Source: Benincasa hispida (lineage: Eukaryota; Streptophyta; Magnoliopsida; Cucurbitales; Cucurbitaceae). Taken from it: a stretch of DNA of 64,000 nt. Below the pieces are notes generated by a model, which made no database searches, was not told where the DNA came from, and worked only from the letters and a program-made list of their open reading frames with translations. This document shows positions 48,150-57,787 of the stretch, piece after piece. The stretch lies in contig NC_052357.1 in assembly GCF_009727055.1 (NCBI RefSeq), positions 6,400,881 to 6,464,880 of the forward strand, read 5' to 3'. Positions within the stretch are counted from its first letter, which is position 1. Every line of letters starts with the position of its first letter. Made by a program: the position numbers and the translations under genes.

Positions 48150-48330
48150 TGAGTTCAATGCATTAGGTCATCAAGCTTCTCAATGGGGAAGGGTCTTTAT
48201 CATTTGAAATTTGGGTTTTAATTGAGGATATCTTTTTTATTGGCATGACATTAATTTCACTTCTTTTTGTCATGTTCCTCGACAGAAGAACAGATCTGTT
48301 TATGCTATTGCAACTTTGAGATCCTCCCAA
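48150..48330 (+). pseudogene. Tail fragment of an RNase H-like domain
   Basis: The plus strand near 48240-48330 encodes WHDINFTSFCHVPRQKNRSV followed by YAIATL. The HVPRxxN pattern is the C-terminal strand and helix of plant RNase H-like domains. Upstream sequence is out of frame and interrupted. It abuts the Mutator-like copy, so it may be a fragment captured or cut by it. Confidence 0.45.
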
Positions 48331-48440
48331 ATTATTCTTTGATCTAGTGCAATATTTTTCGAGATAATATTCTTCTTATCATCTTAGACGAAAAAGTAAG
48401 ATTGTAGTTATGTGGTTGGTGGTTCTTTTGTACCTTTACT

Positions 48441-48473
<33 letters not shown>

Positions 48474-50362
48474 ATTTTCCAAGATCAGTACACTCTTGTC
48501 AACCTTACAATCATGACTAATTTTTAATACCAAACTTTACCTTTGTATTTGAAATCCAAAATAGTGTGATAACATTGCTTAGTCTCAAAGTAGGTATAAA
48601 AACCTTTTTTTAAGTATTTATTGATCTCAAAATCTCAAATTTACATTTCTTTTCATATAATTAATACGAAGAACTAATATTTAATTCAATGACACCATTT
48701 ATTTACTCAACCATTTCTACATATATAGATTCAATAATATGAAAGTGGAGATTTGAAAATTCATTCTTAAGAAATATGATCTCTTAATCAGATATGGATA
48801 GGGGTGTACATAGGTTGAGTTGAGTTGGATTGGATTGTTGGGTTATAATTTGTTCTTTTTTCTTTTTAATTAAAAATATGTAAATTTATATACTGACTAA
48901 TAACTAAAATCTCAAAATTCAAGGTGCTAAATACCAATTATATCTAAGATATTTATTGCAAACTTCAAATAAAGACAAATATCATAATAATTTTAAAATA
49001 AAAATATTTAAAATTCACAAATTAATCAATGCAAAGTAATCAAATTTCAAACAAAGAGAAATATATATGGCATATTTTATTTATATATATATAAAAAATC
49101 GGGTTGGGTTGGATCAATCCAAATTCTTTTTAGCCAACCCATGACCCAATCCAATCCAACAAAAATAGAAAAAATTTAACCCAATCCAACGCAAAAACAA
49201 AACTAACCCAATTCAACCCAACCCTTATATTTTGAGTTGGGTAGTCCAGATTGTTCTGATTGTCGGGTTATTTGAACACTCTTGATATGGATACGAATTA
49301 AATAGGAAATCTGTATACAATATACAAAACAACAAAACGAGTAAAAAAGTTAAAAATGAAAAATATAGATAATAGAATATGGAACTAGACATGGTTTTCT
49401 TGAATGGTTATTACCACAATTTCTGCACATGACCATATGATAAATTAAATAATAGCAGAAGTGATTGAATTTATAAACTAATACCATATTCATAACTTAT
49501 TGCAAATTAATCAGTCAACTCATTGGAATTTCATCAAAATTTGAGCCCCAGCTGGAAAATAAAAGACCAATTAACGTCGTGATAAAATAAAATAAATTTA
49601 ATTTTTTTTAACATACCAATTTAATTTAGTTAGCCATTGAAAAAAAAAAGGTTATTGCCAGCTATTTTTTTGTTTATTAAAAAAAAATGTGAAGAGCAAT
49701 TATTAAAATAAACAAGTTACGTGACGGGAATGATATGCCCTCAAATTAAACTTTCTTATTTCTTTGACATAACATGTTTTAAATCCCTTTATTTTTCTTG
49801 AATTTTGAAGGGATTTTTCTTTTTTCAAAATTCCAAAATATATCTTTCAATCATTTTCTGACTTTTATAGAAATAACCAAATGAACTTAAACGATTTTAA
49901 ATGGTCACAATTTCTTATTTCAAATTACCAAAAAAGGAAATACTCATCTCTATTTATCCGAGGTCTAAAGAGATATTCCAGTTAAAGATTCATTCATCAA
50001 TTATTTCGGACTTAAGTGATATGATGTATATAATTTTGACTAAGAGATCATATGTTCAAATTGTCTACCCACAAACTAGTGGTAGATCCAGAAATTTTGT
50101 TGACGGAAGGTTTTATATAATTTCATAAAAATAAATGTCTAAAAGGGTTTGAAGGATAGATATGACTAGCTAGTGGTTTTGATACGGTGACAATTTATAT
50201 ATATATAAAGATTATAAAGCTAGGGTACTCAAATCCCTTGGACCCATGCTAAATCCGCCCCGCCAATAACTCATCAAATGAAAATAACTTATAAATTTGA
50301 AAGTAAAAAAATGAGATTTATGTCAAAAATTAAAAACCAAAAGAAAAAAAGTCATAAATATT
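48331..50362. other. AT-rich intergenic DNA with a GGGTTG-type MITE
   Basis: A poly-A run lies at 48442-48470. 48805-49285 begins 'GGGGTGTACATAGGTTGAGTT', contains 'GGGTTGGGTTGGATCAATCC' and ends 'GTTATTTGAACACTC'. It is a diverged relative of the element at 50363-51052. No gene is seen. Confidence 0.5.
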
Positions 50363-51052
50363 AGGGGTGTTCATGGGTTGGGTTGGGTTGAAAGGTTTTT
50401 TAGACCCAACCCAATTGTTCGGGTTGTAATTTTTTTAAACCCAAATAACCCTTATTAAAAAATGAACCCAACCCAACCCAACCATGAAATATTTGAGTTG
50501 GGTTGGTTCGGGTTAATCGAGTCATTTATTTAAAGTATTGTTCTAAAAAGAAGCAAAACGTAAATATGTAAAAATCTAATTTAATTATTTTCATATATTG
50601 AATTAAGATTAACAACTCAATTTCAATTTATATAATGAAAAGTTTCTTAAATATGTAAAAATCTAATTTAATTATTTTCATATATTGAATTAAGATTAAC
50701 AACTCAATTTCAATTTATAGTGAAAATTTTCTTTCTAAAGTGCAAATAAACTATTTTAATAGTTGTTGAAAAATAAATTATTCAAAAAATATAGAAAGTA
50801 AATAAAACTAAAATCAATATATGTATAAATAATTCTGTTATAAGTAATAAAAAATATATTTTACAATTAATAATAAATTCGGGTTGGTTTAGGTTATATT
50901 AGGTGAAATCATGAACTAACCCAACCCATAAAATTTTCATTTATTTGAACCCAACCCAACTCAAATGAGTTGATAACCTAACCCAAACCGCACGGGTTGG
51001 ATTGAGTTGATCAATTTTTTTGGGTCATCGAGTTTTTTGAACACCCCTAATA
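50363..51052. mobile_element. Foldback MITE with AGGGGTGTTCA ends
   Basis: The left end is ATTAGGGGTGTTCATGG and the right end TTGAACACCCCTAAT, a terminal inverted repeat of about 14 bp. Long arms of GGGTTGGGTTGGGTTG and CCCAACCCAACC follow inside. The centre carries a direct duplication of about 78 bp starting 'AAATATGTAAAAATCTAATT' (about 50562-50640 and 50650-50725). There is no coding sequence. Relatives lie at 48805-49285 and 57285-57415. Confidence 0.75.
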
Positions 51053-51139
51053 AATATACACTTTTTTTTTTCTCACTAACTTAACTAATAGTTAAATATG
51101 TTTTTGAACCGGAAAAAATTGTTGAGCAAAGTTACTGTT

Positions 51140-51188
<49 letters not shown>

Positions 51189-51721
51189 TATATAGATATT
51201 GAGAATAGTTTATGAACACCTCAATTAATCTTATAGAACCATCCATCGAAATTTATTATGACACTAAAAATTGAATTTATTCTTTTATTATTATTATTTT
51301 ATTATTATTATTTTATTGACCGAGAAGCTCGACTACAGGAAATTGGCGGCGAAATTTTGAATTTATCCACAAGAAGGCAGCCACGTAGTTAACACTGAAC
51401 AGGGAGAGAGGAAAAAGACATTGATTTCAGCCCCCAAACCTTTTATTGAATAATAATAGAGCAAATCCAACCAAGGGCCAAAAGGAGTAATTTCCTTGGC
51501 TATTATTTGGTGAACGAAATTGAAAGCTACAATGATGTCTACCTCTAGAGAAATAATATTTTTCATATTTTTTAAAAGAACCCATTAATAGAGAAATATA
51601 ATACAAGAGAAATTATAAGGAAACTAATTGCAAAAGGAAACGAGTTCTAAAGAAATAATTAAGAGATAAATGATTAATATCCAAATATAATTGTGTTATA
51701 TATAAATCTATATATAATAAT
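51053..51721. other. Intergenic DNA with AT and ATT microsatellites
   Basis: (TA)n lies at about 51147-51193 and (ATT)n at about 51281-51317. The minus-strand frame at 51363-51566 has no recognisable motif. Confidence 0.5.
51147..51193. repeat. (TA)n microsatellite
   Basis: More than 20 TA dinucleotides with a single interruption. Confidence 0.95.
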
Positions 51722-51963
51722 CTTTACAATCGACAAGTGGTTCACTAATAATGTGTTAGCTACGTTTATGAGACCGAAGGAGAACAATTTTATAAAAAAG
51801 AATATTACAAAACATACATAATCTACCGAATGAGTAATGCCGGTAGAGTTAGAGTGTTTATATAGTGTATTTCTCTAAATCCAAAGCGAAAAAGGAAAAG
51901 AATTAAATAAATAATTAAACATCTCTTAAACCAAGTCTGATTAGGATTCGAAATATTCTAACA
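51722..51963 (-). repeat. 3' LTR of the copia-like element
   Basis: On the minus strand it starts TGTTAGAATATTTCG at 51963. It is preceded by the purine-rich AAGTTAAGGTGGAGATT, a polypurine tract. The outer end near 51722 is approximate. Confidence 0.65.
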
Positions 51964-52978
51964 AATCTCCACCTTAACTTGAAATCTCATAAACCAATTT
52001 TGATTAGAATTCAAGACATTCCAACAAATCTCCACCTTAACTTGAATTCTTTCACATATAACAGATGCACCAAATGTAATATAAAACACGTTGTCAAATA
52101 TACTCAGACTTTTTCCTCGTGCCTCAAAGTGTTCCACAAAAAACCATTAAGCAAGTCCAAACAATGATGTACCAGAAACTGAAGCGAACTTCTAAATCAA
52201 ATCATAACAAATCTAGGTTGAAAACAAAGACCCATGAAAGAGAGACCTTCTGGGCTAGAAACAAAACCCATGAAGAACTAAAACAAACTTCTGGACTAGA
52301 AACAAAGATCATCATAGAGAGATCTAAAACAGAATCCACAAACGATTAATTTAAAAACGGAACAAAGATCCATAAAAGTCTATTTGTGCAAAAGTGGATT
52401 TGCCATATTTGCAAATAAACCAAATTGGACAAAAACAAATCAAATTAGACCAAACCAAAACCAAAGTAGTCTTATAGAACCGAACTGGATTAGACTAACC
52501 GAACCAGACCAAATAAAAAATAAACATTTTTTTAACAGAATTGGACCAAGCCGGTTGAGTCAAAACTGAACCAAATTATGGAATCGAGACAATTTATTTG
52601 AACCAAAATGAATTGAGTTAACCACTTTAGATCCACCTTCATTCCCCTTCTTCGTATGAGGCTCACGGTAAGGGGTAGGCAACAGATGGTTTGGTTGTAG
52701 CCCCAACAAAGAAGACGGGATTTGAGGCGTTGAACTACAAACAATGTTGACAAATACAAACGTTGAGCATATTGGAAAAAACCAAACACAGACCCACTAA
52801 ACCATGGATGGGCAGGTCTAATTCTTAGATATGTGCAAAACCACATATGAATCACAAACAACACAATTCACAAACGACGGCTGCGAACCACAAACAACAA
52901 ACATGAACAGCGATTGAGAGCCACGAATGGCGTTGGCGAACACCCACGACAGACTCCAAATAGAAAATAGACGCCCAA

Positions 52979-53477
52979 TGTCACAATTTCCCTTTCGGAA
53001 GCTTCATTTAACGATTGTGTGGCACTTGTTCCCGTTCAAGAACAAGTCAGCCAATTCGAATTCAGATCACCGATGGCACACCGAGTGCCTTTCACAACCT
53101 CCACTTCCGTTTTGGAGAAGACGGTTTCAGAAAACAAGTTTAGAGGAAAAGGTTTCCACAAACATTTGAAAACATGATTTGACCAAAGAAAAATTGTAGT
53201 AGGCTAGAAAACAATAAGCAACAACAATGACTTTATAACATACCACTTCGGGTATGAAGATATGATGAGTAATCTTACCACCATATAGTGCATTCTGAAC
53301 AAGAAGACATTCGCCACCATTGCATATAGAAACGAGGAGCGGTCATATATAAAGAAAAGTACAAAAAAAGTAAACTAATTAGTAAAATGAAATACATAGG
53401 ATGAAAGTATGGTAAAAAGAGGTGGAGGCAAACATGCGGCCATGGGCAACACGTCCTGGACAAGCATGACCGTGACA
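52979..53477 (-). repeat. 3' LTR of the gypsy element
   Basis: 499 bp, bounded by TGTCACAATTTCC on the left and ACCGTGACA on the right (plus strand). Confidence 0.85.
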
Positions 53478-54269
53478 TTCTTCCAATTGGTTGATGTCCT
53501 TGTCAACCGACTCTGCTCGAACTCAACAAATTGTTGAGCAGTTGCTTTAAGGTCTTTTGTGCGCTCCAGACAAACTTCTATGCCTTGGAGGCTTTTCCAC
53601 CTCTCCAGGGACTCTTCCAAACCTTATCATGGTCATCTAACTCTGTTGCTTCTTGCAGCAAGTCTCTCATTGACTTCTTCCTCTGTCGTTCTCTTCGTCG
53701 TGGCAAGTGGACATGTCACAACACTACATCGCTCATCAGCATGGTCGGGGTGATAAGGCTTTAATCTACTTACATGGATGACAGGATGAATCTCCAACCA
53801 CGACCGTAATTGCACCCGATAATAGGCTTTCCCAACCTTTTCAATGACTTCCACCAGTCCTTCACATCTGCTTGCGACAACGTTCTCTTTGGCGTTGTAA
53901 TCGAAACTGTTCTAGGCGCAATCTTACTCGAACTTTGTCCCCTGGTAAGAACTCTCAGTGTCTTTGCTTCCTTTTTCTCCTCTTTGAAGGTAAGGACTTG
54001 TGTAAGCTGTTCGAATCGACAACGCGACAGTTTTTCAAGACACCCTGAATGTCTCGAGGGACTTCCCTTTCATGATTTCAACTAACTCGTGGGTAAGGTC
54101 CCTCTCTAACTAGAGGGTTGAGATCATCTTTATCCCATTCGGATTTTTAATCCCAACATGCACAATGGTGAGCGTAGACCGTGTGATCACTAAGCATTTG
54201 ATGATGGGTATCGGTTTTACCTTGTTCTCGAGCAAGAATTTCATCCACAACACCACGTCAAAGTCGTCC
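53478..54269 (-). pseudogene. Gypsy pol remnant: protease-RT junction joined to the integrase C-terminal end
   Basis: Near 54085-53990 the minus strand encodes EVPRDIQGVLKN and LHKSLPSKR, resembling the linker before reverse transcriptase. It soon gives way to VIEKVGKAYYRVQL, SWLEIHPVIHVSRLKPYHPD, the segment after the integrase core that precedes a chromodomain. A final frame (53620 on) with EFEQSRLTRTSTN resembles the end of pol. Everything between, including the reverse transcriptase and integrase catalytic motifs, is absent. Confidence 0.7.
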
Positions 54270-54919
54270 ATTTTAACAATCATGAAAGGTCACTCCAATT
54301 CCCCAACTTTACAATTGTTTTCTTTACCATTCCTGTAATATGCAATGTCGCAGAGTTCACTGCTTTCATTTTTCTTACACCTCCTTCCCAATGGAGATTC
54401 AATCGTCTGGCTTTTGTTTCAGATATAAAATTATAAGTGGCTCCAGAGTCGACCATAGTACTCTTGGCCGATCTATGGTTGACCCAAGCATCTACGTACA
54501 TCAATCCACCTTTTTGGGGTTCTTTTGTTTCTCCCATATTCCTCTGGAGGGCAACTAAGAATATTAGGGCTCTAATTCGTGGGGTTTCATCTTCCCTACT
54601 TGTATATTCTCGTCCTCTATCTGAACAACTTTGCCTTTCGAGTCTGAGGCTTGAAAGCAATAAAAGTTGCTCGTTTCGGACACTAGCTTGCCTTGTGTTG
54701 CCCCTTGCATATATAACAGAATGGGGGCCGATAAAAATAATGTTGATTTGGCCCTCGCCACGTATTTCCAATCATTGGTTGAAGTGGTTTGCCATCCCCA
54801 CTAGTGTCTTTGCCTCCCTCACTATTTCTCGATGGGCTTGAATAGTTGCTCTTACTCCCTTTAGTTGGGGATCTCGAGTGTTGTTTCATCTTTTGAGATT
54901 TATCAGTTAAGTTGAACAA
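54270..54919 (-). pseudogene. Gypsy gag zinc knuckle and aspartic protease
   Basis: 54919-54683 encodes a Ser/Lys/Gly-rich linker and the start of a zinc knuckle, CYICKGQHKAS (CxxCxxxxH, last Cys not seen in this frame). 54771-54280 then encodes VDSGATYNFISETKARRLNL, the active-site DSGA of a retropepsin, followed by NSATLHITGMVKKT and further protease-like sequence. The zinc finger and protease lie in different frames, so the polyprotein is broken. Confidence 0.75.
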
Positions 54920-55133
54920 TCGTTCGACTGCTGTGTATGCGGCTGGGAGATCCTGTATTCTTTATTCATATAATTTTGTTTTTGCCCACGGTTCAAGATT
55001 TTCTACAAAATAGAAAACTTTGTCTTTTTCGAACATATCCTATATGTCCAACATCAACTTAGAAAATTGTTTCACATAGTCCCTAATAGTACCAGTATGT
55101 TTCAATTCTTGTAGCTTATGTCTTATCAAAATT

Positions 55134-55872
55134 TCAACATTTTCCGGAAAGAACTGAGAACGCAATTCCTATTTCAGTCTCTCCCATGTGTCGATGGTGC
55201 ATCGACCCTCTTGGATGTCCAGGAAATGTGACCTCCACCATAATTTGGCACCGACCCTCTTGCATCGTCACCAAAGTGATATTTGACTCTTCAGTAGCTA
55301 CGTTCATAGCTCTGAAATATTGCTTCATATCAAAGATAAAATTTTCTAGCTCTTTCGCGTCACGAGCCCCACAAAAGGGCTTAGGCTCGGGTAATACTCC
55401 GTTGAATTGGATTGCGCCCCCAGCTAGGATCTGATTTCCCATCGCTCTTATGGTGAGGTTAACTCTTGCACTGATGTCCACGATCTATTCTCGGACGACA
55501 TCGAGAGTGGCTTGAAAGTCTTTGGATAACTCAGTCACCATCTGAATTATCGCTTTCTACGAGCTATTTAGTTTTTCAACACGCTCTTCCATTGAGGCAA
55601 TAAAGCCCAACAAGCCTTCCCCACGCTCGAAATTAAATTCTCATAGCTTTTGCTTCTAGGGTCTCAACCCTTGTTAACAATTCCTTGACGGGCAGGTCCA
55701 AGTGGCCAGCCACCGCGTCGATTTCATTAGCCTTGTCAGAGACTTCTTGTAACCGAGTTTCTAGGAACCAAACCTGATAAGGGACTTCTATCAGATAGAG
55801 CATTTGCTCTTCTATCTCGACCAATTGGTCAACATGGGACTTGCTCAACTGTTTCGTAGCAGACATGATCAC
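55134..55872 (-). pseudogene. Gypsy gag, N-terminal and capsid parts
   Basis: The first open part (55872-55633) has a start near MSATKQLSKSHVDQLVEIEE and a coiled-coil-like stretch rich in Leu/Glu (LVEIEEQMLYL, ELLTRVETLEAK). A second open part (55481-55134) carries LPEPKPFCGARDAKELENF and FDMKQYFRA. These are hallmarks of the retrotransposon gag domain of plant chromovirus-type gypsy elements. Sequence after VTMQEG is shortened and frame-disturbed where the rest of the capsid should be. Confidence 0.75.
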
Positions 55873-55898
55873 AACTTCTCAACTTCACGAGCCGACTT

Positions 55899-55911
55899 GG
55901 ATCTAATACCA
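55899..55911 (-). other. Primer-binding site (initiator Met-tRNA type) of the gypsy element
   Basis: TGGTATTAGATCC begins two bases after the 5' LTR. It matches the TGGTATCAGAGCC pattern with two changes. Confidence 0.7.
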
Positions 55912-55913
55912 AC

Positions 55914-56396
55914 TGTCACAATCGCCCTTTCGAAAGCTTCACTTAGCGATTGTGTGCCCCTTGTTCTCGCTCAAGAATAGGTCAGCCAATTCGAATTCGG
56001 ATCGCCAATGGCACATCGAGTGCCTCTCACAACCTCGACCCCCATTTCGGAGAAAACGATTTTAGAAAACAAATTTAGAGGAAAAAGTTTTCACAAACGT
56101 TTGAAAGCATGATTTGATCCAAGAAAGATTGTACTAGGCTAGAAAGCAATAAGCATCAACGAATTTATAGCATACCACTCAGAGTATGAGGATATGATGA
56201 TTAGTCTTACTCCCGTATAGTGCATTTTGAATAAAAAGACATTTGCCACCCTTGCATATGAAAACGGACGAGCGGTCATACATAGAAAGTAAACTAACTA
56301 GCAAAATGAAATACATAGGATGAAAGCATGGTAAAAAGAGGTGGAGGCGGATATGCGGCCATGAGCAACACGTCTTGGGCAAGCATGAGCGTGACA
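55914..56396 (-). repeat. 5' LTR of the gypsy element
   Basis: 483 bp, bounded by TGTCACAATCGCC on the left and AGCGTGACA on the right (plus strand). It aligns with the other LTR throughout. Confidence 0.85.
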
Positions 56397-56855
56397 CCCA
56401 ACAGTTGCGAACCACGGGCAGTGAACACGTATGTGCGATTGAAAAACCCATGAACATAATCAAAGGTTGAAACCCACGATGAAAATATACCGGAGTAGGG
56501 CTAGTCGTGGCTAGGTGTATCTGGGCAGAATTTTAACGAGGGCAGATTGAGAGAGGCATACTGAGGAACCCACAAGTGATGCGAATCTGGGGTAGTTGAT
56601 CGTCGACTGACTGGTGCCAATCTTGGTTGTGGGTAACCCACGAACAGTTTTGATATACAACATCCACAACCTAAAGCAATTAGTGTCGTTAGTGCATATG
56701 ACCAAGAAAGACTTAGAAATGTTTCACAAATTGTTGTGGCTGGTTGGGCCGATTCAATGGCCCTATACGAATTAGCAAGAAGGCAGATGGCATCAAGTCT
56801 AGTACAACGAAGCCCACAACCCTTGCTACTTCAGTAGGGATCATATCTAGACCTG

Positions 56856-56915
56856 TCACAGACCAAAATTGTTCCTCTCGATGAATTTGTCGATTTTTAC
56901 GTTCACGCCGGACAT
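56856..56915 (-). pseudogene. Dead start of a copia gag gene
   Basis: ATG at 56915 opens MSGVNVKIDKFIERNNFGL and then TGA. Plant copia gag proteins commonly start with a variable segment, then KFxGxNFxxW. The stop stands where Trp is expected (TGG to TGA). Downstream sequence is out of frame. Confidence 0.6.
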
Positions 56916-56960
56916 CTTTAATTGTCGAACAAATGCAAAATTTCAAAACCCAAACGATTA

Positions 56961-56973
56961 TGCTCTAATACCA
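56961..56973 (-). other. Primer-binding site for initiator Met-tRNA
   Basis: TGGTATTAGAGCA lies three bases after the LTR end. The classical plant copia site is TGGTATCAGAGC, so there is one mismatch. Confidence 0.8.
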
Positions 56974-56976
56974 GTT

Positions 56977-57261
56977 TGTTACAAAATCGACAATTAAAGA
57001 ATAAAAAAAAACATAAAAGAATAGAGAAGATCAACACATATTTACATGAGTCACTAACAGTGTGTTAACCACTACGCCCACAAGGCAGACGGAGAACAAT
57101 TTTATTAAAGAAAATGTTACAAAAAATACATAATCTATAGAATAAACAATGCTCTATAGGGTTAAAGAGTTTATATAGTACACTTCTCCGAACCCAAGGC
57201 GATGAAGGAAAAGAGTTAAATAAATAATTAAATATCTCCTAAACCAAGTCTGATTAGGATT
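56977..57261 (-). repeat. 5' LTR of the copia-like element (outer end lost)
   Basis: The inner end reads TCGATTTTGTAACA on the minus strand. The outer end lacks the TGTTAGAATATTTCG start and passes abruptly into a (TA)n run and GGGTTG-type MITE sequence. Confidence 0.65.
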
Positions 57262-57787
57262 AAGGCATAATATATATATATATATAACCTGAATTTCAAG
57301 GGTTGGGTTGGAGACTCAGTTCGTGTCTCGAATAGCCAACCCCGACCAACCCAAATTTTCGGATGGGTACAAAAACCCTCCAACCCAACTCAACCGTGGA
57401 CATCCCTATTGCTGACATTCTCAATAGAACTAGAAAAGTATTCTATAGAAACAGGATGTATCATATCATATTGGAAGATTTTGGCAGGTGGTTGAGGTAT
57501 TAAATATCAAAATCATATCAAAATCAGGCACAGTTACAAGAATGATTATTGTGGAACAAATGATAAAAACTACATGAGAGGGAACTACAACACTCTAGTC
57601 TACTATTACATCAGGCTATTAGGAAGAACAACCCAAAAGAGCAAAAATGAAATAGCTGTCTTTACTTTTAATAGTATTTTTGCCCGTGGAAATTAGACTA
57701 CCAGAATTTCCCAGGAAATAGAGCTAACGAAGTAAATGAACTTATGGCTATTTATGGTACCAAAAAGTAGGACCTGTAATTCCAATT
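57262..57787. other. Region 3' of the TMEM87-like gene
   Basis: 57285-57415 is a remnant of the GGGTTG-type MITE (GGGTTGGGTTGGAGACTC ... CCAACCCAACTCAACCG). The rest should include the 3' UTR of the minus-strand gene starting at 57787. I saw no decisive poly(A) signal. Confidence 0.45.

Larger units (their letters stand above)
52979..56396 (-). mobile_element. Internally deleted Ty3/gypsy retrotransposon with both LTRs
   Basis: LTRs at 52979-53477 and 55914-56396 are direct repeats with TGTCAC...GTGACA ends. The flanking 5-bp duplication is CCCAA (52974-52978 and 56397-56401). Minus-strand order: 5' LTR, Met-tRNA primer site, gag, zinc knuckle, protease, then the end of pol, purine tract GGAAGAA, 3' LTR. 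Reverse transcriptase, RNase H and the integrase core are missing between protease and the pol end. A full element of this kind would be several kilobases longer. The LTRs differ at many places, so the insertion is not recent. Confidence 0.85.
51722..57261 (-). mobile_element. Copia-like LTR element with a gypsy element nested inside
   Basis: Minus-strand order: 5' LTR (56977-57261, outer end truncated), primer site (56961-56973), a gag start that stops after 19 codons, non-coding remains, the inserted gypsy element (52979-56396), more non-coding remains, polypurine tract, 3' LTR (51722-51963). The LTRs share 'ACCAAGTCTGATTAGGATT' and 'GGAGAACAATTTTAT'. Without the insertion the interior is only about 1.6 kb and holds no pol, so the element is non-autonomous or heavily deleted. 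No target duplication could be found because the right LTR is truncated. Confidence 0.7.

Noticed and set aside
54340..54841. Plus-strand frames of 72 and 134 codons
   Set aside because: They are complements of the gypsy protease and zinc-knuckle region, which reads correctly on the minus strand.
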